A DNA stretch of 64,000 nt from Typhlomys cinereus (GCA_023101885.1 JALPQD010000633.1:565712-629711); one strand, 5' to 3'. Numbered from the stretch's first letter, positions 1 to 18,960 are shown. Notes: a model not told the origin generated them from the letters alone. Numbers and translations are program-made.

Positions 1-43
1 ACTTGAAGTTAATGGGCATGCGGACACGGGTATGTGGGTGTGG

Positions 44-262
44 GGTAGTGATGCCTGAGGGAGAACAGGAAGGGGGTAGTGATGCCTGAGGGAGAACAGG
101 AAGGGGGTAGTGATGCCTGAGGGAGAACAGGAAGTGGGGTAGTGATGCATGAAGGAGAACAGGAAGTGGGGTAGTGATGCCTGAGGGAAAACAGGAAGAG
201 GGTAGTGATGCCTGAGGGAGAACAGGAAGGGGGACACGGGTGTATGAGGTGGGGTAGTGATG
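44..262 (+). repeat. Minisatellite, ~31-35 bp unit
   Basis: Five to six imperfect copies of GTAGTGATGCCTGAGGGAG followed by AACAGGAAGGGG, with small length differences. Confidence 0.85.
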
Positions 263-1621
263 TTTGAAGGGAGAACGTGGGTGTGAACTATTATATAAAC
301 CCTCAAGCTAGTGCTAAAAACAACTAGAACCCCAAAAAGCTCCCTGTGGACTATTGGGGAGGGGAGAAGCCAACAGCCATGCCTGAAACTTCAGTCACCA
401 GAGACACTTGGAGACCCACAGCTTCCCTCATGCCTGCTGGGCCAGCTGCGGTAGAGTCAGTCCCACCAAGGGTGGGGCATGCGGAGGACAAAGCCCCCCA
501 AACCCCCATGATAAATGAACCATGTGTTTTGGAAGTGGCAACATGTTCCTCAGGCTACATCCAGAGGACATGACATTAACTGGGATACCTGTTACCCTGC
601 ATATGTGGTTGCATCAGTCATAACAGCCTAACTGTCCATCAGCTGACAAATGGTTAGAGAGCTTGGTACGCATGCACAGCAGAGCACTGCTTGGCCGTAG
701 GAAAAAGGAGGTCTTGCTCAGAGATCGCACGGATGAGACTGGGGAGCACCACACTTGGAGAAGCGCAGAACGCCGTCTCTGTGTGACCTCGCTCATGCTA
801 GGAGTATTAGAAAGTTCAACACTAAAGCAGAGAGAAGCCGGTGCCCGGCGGCTGGAGCCAGGAGATATTGGACAAGGAAACAAGATTTGGATTGGAGGAG
901 GGTAATGGAGAGCTCTATTCAAGACGCTAGCTGGCTGGTGCCGTGCCCTGTGTTGATGGAAGCTGTGAGAGTGGCATGCCTGGCTCGGTCAGCCCAGCCA
1001 GTCGTGGTGCCTGTGACAGACGTGCCCATCATGCACAACAGAGACATGCAGTCTGTGTTTCCAATCCAAAGAGGTGTGGGCAAGTTGAAAAAGGTAAAAT
1101 AAAATGAAAAGGCTCCCCCCCCCACTGGGAATTGGGGAGGATTCAGGACACTCTCGCTCACTGTTGGTGGGAACAGTGTCGTCAGAATCGCTTTGGGAAA
1201 TAGTCTGGAAGTTTCACAACGCTGTGCGTGGGCCACATGTGCCCCAGGCCCCCATCCTAGGAGCGTGTCCACCCCAAGACCCATCTCAGCTCCTTCATGA
1301 TGACTCAGGCAGGAAGCGAAGCACAGGGCGGCCACTTGACAGTCACCCGCCCGCCTGCTTGCGTGGAGGGACCCACGGAGCCGGTCTCAGCAGTGAGAGG
1401 AGCAGGGCACAGACCTCCAGAGACCTCCACCCCGGGAAAGAGCCCTGACTCCCCCGTTTCTGTAAAAGTGCAGCAAGCGCAAACTGCTCTCGGAAGCATA
1501 TAGCTGTCGCGGGTGGAAGCAGCAAGCAGGCCAGGCCAGAGGCTGCCGAGGAGACAGGAGTGGGAAGCAGGGGGTGGAGGGGCGTGGAAGGAAGAAGGCC
1601 TCCCCGCAGAGCTCAGAGCGG

Positions 1622-1798
1622 GCTCCGGAAGGGTCTGCAAGGGTCTGCCTGCGGGGACTGTGTGGAAGGGTCTGCAAGGGTCTGCCTGCGGGGACTGTGT
1701 GGAAGGGTCTGCAAGGGTCTGCCTGCGGGGACTGTGTGCAAGGGTCTGCCTGCGGGGACTGTGTGCAAGGGTCTGCCTGCGGGGACTGTGTGGAGAGG
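1622..1798 (+). repeat. Minisatellite GGGTCTGCCTGCGGGGACTG
   Basis: Copies of AAGGGTCTGCCTGCGGGGAC plus TGTGTGG, in two lengths (with and without an extra GGGTCTGCAA). It is open in several frames but non-coding in context, being intronic to CFAP46. Confidence 0.85.
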
Positions 1799-2068
1799 GT
1801 ATCTGTGCGCTCAGGCACCGCGGGCGGGCGCACGGGTGAGCGCTCAGGTGGCGTGTGAATGATCAGAAAGGAAGACAGCTCTGGCAAGCCTGTCCCACCC
1901 CTGCGAGGCTGGACATGTGAGAGGGTGTGTGTTTTGACACGGACCAAAGGCAGTTGTTCTCACTGCTTCCTACTTCACTTGGTGAGCTGACGGAATATAA
2001 TGTGAATGACTCGGTGGCTTCTAGCACCTTCTCAGTGAGGTGCAGCCACTTCTCATCGTCCTCCACAG

Positions 2069-9319
<7,251 letters not shown>

Positions 9320-9590
9320 GCTGGATTTCTCACCCAGCAGCCCTGGGGGCTCGGATCTTCCTCGAGGGGCTACTTCCCTTGGCTTGTGCCCTCCCTGCCT
9401 CCAGACTGTGCTCCCCACTTCTGAGCCCAGCACACGGCTCTCCCGCTGCTGGGCACACGGCCCCAGCACGCAGCTGTCCGGGATCCACAATCCACAGTCC
9501 TCCTCTCTCATCCGCCCGTGCGTTTGTTTTTTTGTTTCAGTGTTTTAGTAAACAACAGGAACAAGTGTGTGGTGTGGTTTCTGGAAGCAT
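9320..9590 (+). promoter_or_regulatory. CFAP46: CFAP46 3' UTR with candidate poly(A) signal
   Basis: No AATAAA follows the stop codon closely. AGTAAA, a common variant hexamer, lies at 9547-9552, and a GT-rich tract (GTGTGTGGTGTGGTTT) begins about 13 nt later, the usual downstream element. Cleavage near 9560-9570 would give a 3' UTR of about 245 nt. Confidence 0.55.
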
Positions 9591-10415
9591 CAGTGGAGTC
9601 GGGGGCGGGGGGGGGGAGAACGACTGTGGCTGACGGGGTACGCTGTCTTGCTGTGACTGAACCCCATGGCGCTCTCCCAGCACAGTCCCGGCACAGACTG
9701 GGAGGCATGGGCTCCCCCCAGTTTTTTCTCACCCACCCACCCATCTTTAAGTGGTCCTAATGCAGTCCTGATCACGCTTCTCCTGACGTGGCAGTCAGCC
9801 GTGGGCATGCATGCCCGCGAGGCTCCTTAGAGCCACGCTACAGAGCCACGCTGTAGACCACTGCAGCTCTCCGGCAGGACTAGGAAATTACCTTGTTCTA
9901 CTAGCTTTCCAGGCCCCCTCTTGGGGCTCAGGTGGGCCGCGTCGTCTCCACGCACAGTGGCAGACCACTCAGGCCGAGCACGCAGGCAGAACCCCGTGCA
10001 TCGTGTCCAGCAGAGCTGAGTGTCGGAGGTACGGCAAGTTAGGGAGCGCATCTCCCAGGGCCGCTAATCCTCTCCGGACGCCCCCAGGAGCCAGTCACCT
10101 CCCACGCCATCTCAGACTCTGGCCAGACTAGAGTCCACCTCCTCACTCCTAGTGGTGGGTGCTGGCCACCACGTTCCACAGAACATCGCGTACTCGAGAG
10201 GAAGCCGGCGACTGTCACGCCGCCCTGCCGCCAGCGCAGTGTGTGGCCGCGTCGGCAGAGTTTTGAACCCGAAACCTCTCCCGCCAGCCCAGAGCGCAGG
10301 CTTGGATACTTACCCCAGAGAAAGGGAGACTTGTGCGCCCCTATATGTGTCCCCGCCTGCTCATGAGCAGCCCAGATGTCCTCAGTGAGTGAAAGAGGAG
10401 CGACTCGGCGCGTGG
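9590..10415. other. Intergenic, nothing recognised
   Basis: Single-copy-looking sequence between the CFAP46 3' end and the 52/60-bp array. I see no gene or repeat. Confidence 0.4.
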
Positions 10416-10417
10416 GT

Positions 10418-11140
10418 GGGAGTCGCTGTGTAGACGGTTCCCTCGTGCGGGAAGAGCGTCAGGCAATGAGCCCGCCGCAGTGTAGACAGTTCCTTCTTGT
10501 GGGAAGAGCATCAGGCAATGAGCCCGCCGCAGTGTAGACAGTTCCTTCTTGTGGGAAGAGCATCAGGCAATGAGCCCGCCGCAGTGTAGACGGTTCCTTC
10601 TTGTGGGAAGAGCATCAGGCAATGAGCCCGCCGCAGTGTAGACGGTTCCTTCTTGTGGGAAGAGCATCAGGCAATGAGCCCGCCGCAGTGTAGACGGTTC
10701 CTTCTTGTGGGATGTGGGAACAGCATCAGGCAATGAGCCCGCCGCAGTGTAGACGGTTCCTTCTTGTGGGATGTGGGAACAGCATCAGGCAATGAGCCCG
10801 CCGCAGTGTAGACGGTTCCTTCTTGTGGGATGTGGGAACAGCATCAGGCAATGAGCCCGCCGCAGTGTAGACGGTTCCTTCTTGTGGGATGTGGGAACAG
10901 CATCAGGCAATGAGCCCGCCGCAGTGTAGACAGTTCCTTCGTGTGGGATGTGGGAACAGCATCAGGCAATGAGCTCGCTGCAGTGTAGACGGTTCCTTCT
11001 TGCGGGAAGAGCATCAGGGAATGAGCCCGCCGCAGTGTAGACAGTTCCTTCGTGTGGGATGTGGGAACAGCATCAGGCAATGAGCTCGCTGCAGTGTAGA
11101 CGGTTCCTTCGTGCGGGAAGAGCGTCAGGCAATGAGCCTA
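10418..11140 (+). repeat. 52/60-bp satellite array downstream of CFAP46
   Basis: About 12 copies of a unit beginning CGCCGCAGTGTAGACGGTTC and ending CATCAGGCAATGAGCC. Copies are of two kinds: ~52 bp (TTGTGGGAAGAGCATC) and ~60 bp, in which an extra GATGTGGG is present (TGTGGGATGTGGGAACAG). Short-form copies come first, then a block of long forms, then alternation. Confidence 0.95.
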
Positions 11141-11466
11141 GAAAGCCAGGAGGCTGCTTCTGGCTGCAGCCTTGGCCCCTCTCGCTCCTCCCCCTACTGC
11201 TCCTGACTTCCTGTGCGGTGCCAGCCTTGTGCCCACGCCGTGTCTTCCCTGACGTGATGGGCTCATCCCTGTAACCCAGGAGCTGAGATGTACCTTCCTC
11301 CCGCGGCTCAGGCAGCAGCTAGAGTAAAACCTTCTGCGCTGCTTTGGACCGCCACGAGGTGGCGCAGCACTGTGGAGGGAGCCTGCGATAGGGCACAGCC
11401 AGGGAGCAAAGTGGGGGAAGGCGGGGCTGGGGCCCCACAAGCCTTTTCAGGGGCGTGCACCTGTTT

Positions 11467-12055
11467 TAATCAGGGTACTCTAGAAGAACAGAAGCAATAG
11501 AATGTCTATATATATATGTATATACATAAAGACATTTATTAAATTTACTCACCAATTGAACCAGTGTCCTCCAAACATAGCCACCTGCAGTGCTCAGTTC
11601 TTGACCCACTTCTGGGACGGTTTTGAGCCTCAGTCCCTCTGGAGGGCTGAAGAGGCTGGGCTCTGCCGTCAGCCACAAATACTGGCCAACCAGAGCCGCT
11701 GGACATGAGCGATGAACAGTGGTGAGGCCCCCAGGAAGAGCCCAGCAGCACTGAGATAGTGTACGGCCAAGGGCTCAGCTCTGCCATCTGCCAAGAACGG
11801 CCGTGTGGTGGCGGAGGCCGCTTCACACCAGCAGCGAAGGCACAGCTGCTCCACTCGGGGTGAAGGAAGAGCAAGTCCCTCCCCCGGCTCTTCTGGGTCC
11901 ACCACTGGAAAGCACCGCCCCGTGGGCTGGGTCTTCCAGGTGAATTGAGCAAACCTGCAGGCTCTTTCTAGGGCTTTCCCTCATCATCCATCTTCACAGC
12001 TGTGCCTCAAACAGCCTGAAGCGATCAGGTTGACACCCGACTCCAGCACAGCACC
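11467..12055 (-). mobile_element. Diverged interspersed repeat, rodent L1 3'-end type
   Basis: Opens with TCAGGGTACTCTAGAAGAAC, AGAAGCAATAGAATG and a TA-rich stretch followed by TTTATTAAATTTACTCACC, and closes near AGCGATCAGGTTGACACCC. This combination is familiar from a rodent interspersed repeat that I take to be an L1 3'-end type. The exact family and orientation are uncertain. Confidence 0.45.
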
Positions 12056-12639
12056 CTGAGGGCCGCGCTTCTAGCTCTTGGCCTGGGGGAGCACAGTCTT
12101 CAAACAGTCCCTACACCCACCTGCAGACTTCTTCCTTAACAATCTCACGGGCAGCCCGGTGTCCCCGGGACCCTGCCAGAGCGTGGACACACGGTGCCAG
12201 GCCCAGTTCCGCGGCTCCCCTTGGCAGCAGCCCTCACCTGCTGGAAACAGTTGAGCAGAGCCCCACCCGTGGGCGGAAAGATCTCGAGGGGCGTGAAGTC
12301 GCTGCTCCCAGCAGCCCCTCCCCCACCCCACGCACCCGGCTCCACCCATGCCTCCGTCCTGTCTTGCCATTTGACCCCGTGTGAAATGTCACTTCTGGGG
12401 CAGGAGCTACGGTGGGCAGCCTGCAGCCGGGGCCCCTCATTCTCAGGAGGGTATTGGAAGACCCAGATGGCAGCGACGTCTGTGGACGTTTCTGCCCGCT
12501 TCCTTTCGTGATGCCCGCATACCAGGGTTCATGCCAGCAGTGTCTCTCGGCAGCCCGGTGCTTTGGGGCCGAAGCCGGTAAAACAGGATCTGGACATGCC
12601 CGCCAGCGAGATGGACATCTGAGGTGGCCCGTGTCTGAC

Positions 12640-13260
12640 TGCAGGCGCATCATGAGTTTGGGAACGGCGTGCTGAGTTCTGGAAGTTTCCATCTAACATG
12701 TTTCACCCTCAATTGAATATGGGCGCCTCAAATGTCTGGAAGGGCAAAGATGGAAAGGGCAACTCAAGGTCGTTTCTCTGAATCCAATTTTCATTAACCT
12801 GGAAGATACGCAATGCATGTCTTTGAGTCACATGTCACTCTCCTCTTTTTATCTGGTTTCTCTGTTTAAAACATATCCACCCTCGTTCCAGTATTTAGAA
12901 AAACACAAAAAGCTAACTAATGATGAGAATAAATTCAAATCAGAGTGGCGCTGGAAATATGAGCGCTCCTTTACAAAGACCCTGGCGTCTGCCCAACGGC
13001 AAGAATAAAGCGTCTGGAAATATTTCACAGGCAGCCCCTCCTTCACCTCACACCACGTCTGCTCATGTGAGAAATAGTATGCAGTGCACACGATTCCATG
13101 CATCAAAGCCTTTAAAATAACTTTCTGAATTATGTCCCAGCAACATAACAAATCACATTATCAATTAGCTTCTGCAGCAGAAGTGGCATTCTGTAATATA
13201 TTCAAGCATGAAAAAATTGCGTAGGTGAAATTTATGTAACCCTAAAAACTACGAGGAGAA
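12640..13260. promoter_or_regulatory. Candidate conserved non-coding element
   Basis: AT-rich, low-CpG, single-copy-looking block in a GC-rich repeat-dense neighbourhood. Short motifs include AACTAATGATGAG, ATTATCAATTAGC and CTTTAAAATAACTTTC. No coding frame or repeat family is visible. Its composition suggests an enhancer of the adjacent NKX6-2, but this is inference without alignment. Confidence 0.35.
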
Positions 13261-13785
13261 AAGAGATCGCTTGGGATTTATTGGTAATAATGGGAGGCGG
13301 TGCAATCCCAGGGGAGCCTGGCCCCAGGAAGTGTCGGGCTACCACTCCGAAGACACGGAATGTGCCAATGAGGGGCAAGGTGGGGAGGGAAGGGGCACTG
13401 GGCACGAGAGGAAGATCTCTATGAGGGTCCAGCTTGGAGCTGCCGACACCAGGTGACCGTACACAGAAGCACCCAGCAAAGAGGGGAGAGGACTGCTAGG
13501 CGGTCATCAGCGCGACCTTGTGAGAGACCCGCCTTCTCCCCTGGGAAAGGCAGGTAGGGAGAGTGACCGGCCAGGGCTGAGGACGGGAGGGGCCTGCTGC
13601 GGCGTGGGGGACCTTCCTCGCGGCCCCAGCCTGCGACCCAGGGCAGCTCTGCAGATGTTGTCAGTCTGTCCGCAGCAGCCCTGGACTCTGCTCTCAGTTC
13701 AGCTTCTAAAGTGTCCACCTGTTGTTCTAGCTTGTGTTTACAATAGAAAACTGTCATTAACAATGTTTCCATGGGAGGAAATTTG

Positions 13786-14033
13786 GAAATACACACACAC
13801 ACACACACTCATGCACACATGCACAGTCACACACACTCACACACACACACTCATGCACACATGCAGTCACATACACACACATTCACACACACACTCATGC
13901 ACACATGCAGTCACATACACACACATTCACACACACACTCATGCACACACACACTCATGCACACATGCAGTCACATACACACACACACACTCATGCACAC
14001 ATTCATGCACACATGCAGTCACATACACACACA

Positions 14034-14082
<49 letters not shown>
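13786..14082 (+). repeat. Compound CA microsatellite
   Basis: (CA)n interrupted regularly by CTCATGCACACATGCAGTCA units, ending in a pure (CA) tract of about 45 bp (~14,038-14,081). Confidence 0.95.
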
Positions 14083-14083
<1 letters not shown>

Positions 14084-14859
14084 GAGATAAAAGGAGACAA
14101 AGTCTTTCTGCAGTCTGCACAAGGCCCGATGGTTTCTCCCTGGCACGGTCTTGCTTCCCCGGGTTCTCCCTTCAGCGGGTGAAGGACAGTCCGTCTCCAG
14201 AGTCCCGCTGGGAGCCGTGCTCCCCTCAGCTGCCTGCAGGACAGCTGGAAGGGGCTCCGGGTGCCCGGGAGGGTGGAGCCTCCACTCTTGGTGCGGACCT
14301 TGTTTGCCAGGGGCTTGAGCCTGCCTGGGGCCTCCAGGCGGACTCGGGGCTGTCTGGTGGACTACAGCAGACGCAGGACAGGGAGACATGAGGTGGTGGG
14401 TTTGCAGCCAGGTGGGCTGGAGTTCTGGGCGGAGGCCGGCGCAGCCACACTCACACCCCTGCTGATGCAGTCTGGAGTCCGGCTGGGGGGAGTAGGGCCT
14501 CCAGCCGCCCGAATCCACTCAGAGCGGCGCCTGTGCCCACGACAGCCGTGCAATCCACGTGCTCCACCAATGCTACAACCACTTCCTGGGAAGCCCAGGT
14601 GCAGCCCCCTGCCGCACGGCACTCGACAAGGGGCACCCTCCAGCTCTTCTGGCCTCTTCTGCCCAGGTGTGTGTCCTTTGAGGCTCCCCTGCAACAGGGC
14701 CCAGATGCCAGAATTTTCTGAGAGCCGTGAAAATTCCTAACTTCTGTTGTGGCCGCCTGCCTGCCCACAGACCGTGCCCGGCGGCTTGGCTGCCTGGCCT
14801 GCCCTCCCCAGTCTCCTCCTGACCTCGGCGCGAGGCCATTAGGGCAGCCTCAGGCTGGT

Positions 14860-15190
14860 CTGGATTAAGGAATTAGGCAGGTTAATAAAACAAATATGCA
14901 CAGATGCTTGCGTATAAATTCTATTAAGTGGTCATGTCCAGCATGGGTCTGTAATAGCTTAATTTCTGTATTAAATAATTAAAACCCTATTTTCAATTGC
15001 TATGAACAATTGTTTTCCTTAATGATCTTCCTAGGGGAGCCAGTGATTTTATATCTTGTAAAAATGATTAAATGACATCGTTATCCCATATCTCTGAAAT
15101 ATAACTCAGCAACTCCAAGAAAGGCTATTTGTATTCAATTAATGCTCTCTTGCATTAAGACGTACAATATTACTTTGTGCCACGTGCAGC
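14860..15190. promoter_or_regulatory. Candidate enhancer with palindromic SOX site
   Basis: AT-rich unique block dense in homeodomain-type motifs: TAATTA at 14976-14981, AATTAATGC and GCATTAAG near 15,135-15,160. At 15005-15014 there is a perfect palindrome AACAATTGTT, two abutting SOX half-sites. It contrasts sharply with the GC-rich flanks. The inferred target is NKX6-2, 15 kb downstream. Confidence 0.42.
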
Positions 15191-15689
15191 CCTGCCGTCC
15201 TCCCGCCTGAGTATGACGATGATGAAGAGGGAAGCAACCGGTTTAATTATCCCATTTCCAACAGAGAAATCAATTTCCACGTGTCTTTACCCTTTACAGA
15301 AGAGGTGGCCTGGTCCCTGGGAAGGGCAGGCCAAGTAGTTGTTCCCTGGTGGCCGTTGCAAGTCCTGTTCTGGGGTCCACAGGGCCATCGAAACAGGGAC
15401 TTGACTGAAGGGGGAAGAGAGACAGACTGGATCACCCTCCTCCGTGGCCTGGGAGACTGGCGTCACTGTGGTCAGGGGCCCCTCCTCCTCCTCCGCCTGC
15501 AGCCCCTCGGCCTTTGGGCTTTCCCTAGGGTGGTGGGCTTTCTGGAGGACAGCACCCCTCACTGGTAAATGGATATCAGGACGCCCCAAGGCACCGGCCC
15601 TGTCCGCTCCACTCCTTTTCAAGGTCTCGTGGGACTGAGCACCGCGTGGAGCCAGCTCCCTCGGTCAGGTAATCAAGGGATGTGCCCTG

Positions 15690-15875
15690 CCTCACCGCTC
15701 AATCACGCAGCGGCTAGCGTAATGTAATCATTTGACATTTTTATCACAATTCTTAGAGGTCAGAGCAAAGACTAGATTAATACCCCCTGTGCCATTGGCT
15801 AATGGCCACGATAAAGCCAATGGCCCAATTACAAGGAGTTCTTCAATGTCCTTCTTACAGATTTTAATCTTCGTG
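15690..15875. promoter_or_regulatory. Candidate enhancer with CCAAT-type inverted repeat
   Basis: Contains GCCATTGGC (15791-15799) and its exact reverse complement GCCAATGGC (15816-15824), separated by 16 nt. TAATGTAATCA, GATTAATAC and CAATTACAAG lie nearby. It is unique and AT-rich, with no repeat signature. Confidence 0.4.
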
Positions 15876-16149
15876 ACAGAGGTGAGAGATGATGGCGTCG
15901 CAGCTCCCAGGAAACAGCAGCCACCTGCCACCCACCGCCCACCTGGCGTCTCCTGCCCCACCCGTCTTTGCTCTGAGCCAGGCCTGGTGAGGGGCTGGAG
16001 GCCCTGGGGATTTGAGCAGCCACTTGGAGACGATGCTCTGCCTGAGCCCCATAGCCTGGTTCTGCAAACATCTCCCAATAAGTCACAGCTGGAGTCCAGA
16101 CTGAGCCTGTTGGGGTCTTCCTGAAGGCTGACAGAGCATGACGTTGTCC

Positions 16150-16500
16150 AGGACAGATGAGGTCGGGGTGTTTTGATGGCTTTAGCTACTGTAACGGTTA
16201 CTCTTAAAGTCAGAGGGGAGATACAGTCTCTCATGGCAGAGGCGGCATGGCTGGCTGGCTAAAGCTGGAGGAGGAGGCTAAGTCACCGCAGACATCTTGG
16301 AAGCCGAGAGCTGCAGACTGCTTGCAGCAGAGGCAGACTCCTCCTAGAGGTAGGGTGGACTCATCCACCTCAAGGCCCACCCCTTGTGACTGCCTTCCTC
16401 CAGCAAGGTTCCACCTCTCAAGGTGCCATGACCTTGCCAAACACATGAGATTGTGGGGTACACATTTCAAACCATGACAGCTACCATTTCTCCTGGAAGC
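16150..16500. mobile_element. Diverged rodent interspersed repeat fragment
   Basis: The stretch CTTGTGACTGCCTTCCTCCAG..CAAGGTTCCACCTCTC..CACATGAGATTGTGGGG..CATTTCAAACCATGAC is typical of a common rodent interspersed repeat seen in many loci. The family name is uncertain. Confidence 0.4.
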
Positions 16501-16902
16501 CCAAACCGTAAATCTTTGTCTGTTTTGGTGAGCTTGAAGACCCCCGACCTTAACCCTGACAGAGTAGAGAGGCAGCCCCTCCCCCACGGAGGGCCGTGTG
16601 TCTGGGCAGCCAGGAGCTCACACTAGCCTGTGGGGCTTCCAGCCCGTGATAGCAGGGGCAGAGGCGCCATGTGTAGTTGCAGGAACCAACGAGAAAGTGC
16701 CAGAGTGCCCGCGCTGGAGCCCCTTATTTGGGGGAGTGCTGACCAGAGTGCAGACCACATGCCCAAGTCGGCCTGGCATCAGGTGTGGGCATTTTGCCAG
16801 GTTCTTGTCACAGGGAGGTGCATAAAAGGGGGACCCTGGAGTGGATGACTGGGACCCACGAGTCGAGGGCAGTGGGGTCACAGCGAGAAGGAGCCGGTCC
16901 CC

Positions 16903-17592
16903 AAGTTCCTAAGGTCCCCGAGGTCCTGAGGATCCCGAGGTCTTAAGGTCCCTGAGGTCCCCAAGGTCCTGAGGTCCCTGAGGTCCCAGGGTCCCTGGGG
17001 TCCTGAGGTCTGGGGTCCCTGGGCCCTGAGGTCCCTGAGGTCCCTGGGGCCCTGAGGTCCTGAGGTCCCAGGTTCCTAGGGTTCCTGGGGTCCCGAGGTC
17101 CTGGGGTCCCTGGGGGCCCTGAAGTGCCTGAGGTCCCTGAGGTCCCTGGGGCCCTGAGGTCCTGAGGTCCTGAGGTCCCGAGGTTCCCAGGGTCCCTGGG
17201 GCCCTGAAGTGCCTGAGGTCCCTGGGGCCCTGAGGTCCTGAGGTCCTGAGGTCCTGAGGTCCCGAGGTTCCCAGGGTCCCTGGGGCCCTGAAGTGCCTGA
17301 GGTCCCTGGGGCCCTGAGGTCCTGAGGTCCTGAGGTCCCTGGGGTCCTGAGGTCCTGGGGTCCTGAGGTCCCAAGGTTCCTAGGGTCCCTGGGGTCCTGA
17401 GGTCCTGGGGTCCCTGAAGTCCTGAGGTCCTGGGGTCCCTGGGGGCCCTGAAGTGCCTGAGGTCCCTGAGGTCCCTGGGGCCCTGAGGTCCTGAGGTCCC
17501 TGAGGTCCCAAGGTTCCTAGGGTTCCTGGGGTCCCGAGGTCCCTGAGGTCCCTGGGGTCCCCGAGGCCCTGAAGTGCCTGAGGTGCGGGTCT
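16903..17592 (+). repeat. GGTCC(C/T)TGA minisatellite
   Basis: About 690 nt of short units (GGTCCTGA, GGTCCCTGG, GGCCCTGAAGTGCCTGA). Larger repeated blocks of ~75-80 bp are visible as GGTTCCCAGGGTCCCTGGGG followed by CCCTGAAGTGCCTGA. The minus strand reads Gly-Pro-Gln-Asp/Thr-Ser repeats. Confidence 0.93.
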
Positions 17593-17599
17593 CTGGCCT

Positions 17600-18730
17600 G
17601 TTTTGAGCAGCTCAGCTCAGGACCTGTTAATGGGAGTCCAGTCAGTCCACCTGGCTGGGCTACTCACCAGCACCCCAAAGGATGCTTGAGTGGGGTTTGT
17701 CCTCAGCCAAAGAAACGCCTTATCAGGGCCACTTATGTCTTGCCTCACCCAAGGATCCTGCCCAGATGAGAGGGGCGGAGAGGAGGAAGGCTTGTGCGCC
17801 ATCCCCTCCCTCTCCCTGGGGGGCGAGGGTCGGAAGAGATGCTGTGAAGCAGCCAGAATCTCCCGGAGCGCAGAGCCCCAGCCTAGAGCTGGTCCTGGCT
17901 GCCGTATAAGCTGGATGCTTCTGCCCCATAAGCCCTGCCTGCTCCCCTTAAAGACGACAGGAGAAGGCAGAGGTGTGCCTCTCAGACACAGGGGGTCACT
18001 CACTAGACAGACACGGGGCTGAGGAGAGCTCTGGGGTCTGTCTCCTGCAGGGGCAGCCAGGGTACAGGGCCACGGAGACCTCTGCAGGTGTTGAGCTTTG
18101 CGAGGTCCTGACTGAAGGTTTTGAAACGCTGAATACAGCAAGGCTGGAACGAAAGGTCCTCGCGGCATCCCAAGGGGCCTCGCGGCATCCCAAGGGGGCG
18201 AGGGTTGGAGCCGGCTGACACTGGGAAGACACGGGTGGGGGGGTTGAATCGCAGAAGGCCCCAAGCAACAGGTCCACAATGACTCTGGGCGGCCAGCTTT
18301 TGGGTCCCTGAAGACCCCACAAATCACCCCCAAACCAGACACAATTTATTGGCAACCAGACTCACCCCCTAAGTAAGAGTGGTCACTCAGAGACCCCAGC
18401 CCAGCTGTTCCTGTGCTGTGCTGGCAGAGAAGTGTGAGACTGCCCAGAAAGGACAGTGGCAGGACCCTCCCAGGCCAGCCAAGGAGGTCGCCCAAAGGAA
18501 GGGGTTTTGATGCGGGAGACCAGAGTGCTAAGCCGGAGGCCAGCGGGCCCTGGGGAGTCCTCAAGTTTGCAGGCTGGATGTGTCCAAGAGCATCTGGGGA
18601 CACTGGTGGAAAACCCAGAGAAGCCACACCCCCTCCTCACGCTCCTGCCAACGTGAGCAGCCGCCCAGATGCCCGGGCTCCCTGGCAGCTGACCTCTCCT
18701 GCCCCTCGCCTGGTCCCTGGAGACCTTTGA
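17600..18730. other. Intergenic, no gene recognised
   Basis: GC-rich, with moderate-length frames on both strands but no splice pattern or familiar peptide. GGCCTCGCGGCATCCCAAGG is repeated twice at ~18,157-18,198. Confidence 0.4.
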
Positions 18731-18734
18731 CGCG

Positions 18735-18960
18735 TCCCGCTGGACAGTGTTTTGTTGGGTCACACTGGGGATCGAATCAGGTGCTCACACATGTTCAGCT
18801 GCTGAGCTGCACCCACAGCCCTCGATTTACTTACTTGTTATTTATTTGACTGCAGACCTTGCCTGCAGCCCACCCTGCCCGGACCCTTCATCCTCCTTTC
18901 CCGAGTGCTGGGATTACGGGCACGCACCAATGCTTGAGCCAGCACACTTCTGGTTTCAAT
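18735..18960 (-). mobile_element. B4-like SINE (ID-like part plus B1-like part)
   Basis: GGGGATCGAATCAGGTGCTC..GAGCTGCACCCACAGCCCT matches the reverse of an ID/tRNA-derived SINE. It is followed by CCCGAGTGCTGGGATTACGG..CACGCACCA, the reverse of a B1 monomer. This order is that of a diverged B4. Confidence 0.6.

Larger units (their letters stand above)
1..2068. other. CFAP46 intronic sequence, no exon found
   Basis: No segment here reads like CFAP46. It holds a ~35-bp tandem repeat at the left edge and a ~37-bp GC-rich repeat near 1.6-1.8 kb. Short open frames lack splice context and similarity to anything I know. Confidence 0.5.

Noticed and set aside
1927..2068. Extension of the first CFAP46 exon upstream of 2069
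   Set aside because: The frame is open but the peptide has no familiar features, and a good acceptor with pyrimidine tract lies at 2068.
10418..11140. Regularly spaced direct repeats resembling a CRISPR array
   Set aside because: Units are contiguous, without unique spacers, in a vertebrate nuclear locus; a minisatellite.
16943..17374. 143-codon Gly-Pro-Gln collagen-like frame on the minus strand
   Set aside because: Periodicity of the GGTCCCTGA repeat, no G-X-Y phase over its whole length and no exon structure.
17617..18355. 241- and 119-codon frames on the minus strand
   Set aside because: No domain, no splice pattern, overlapping frames of similar length; chance in GC-rich DNA.
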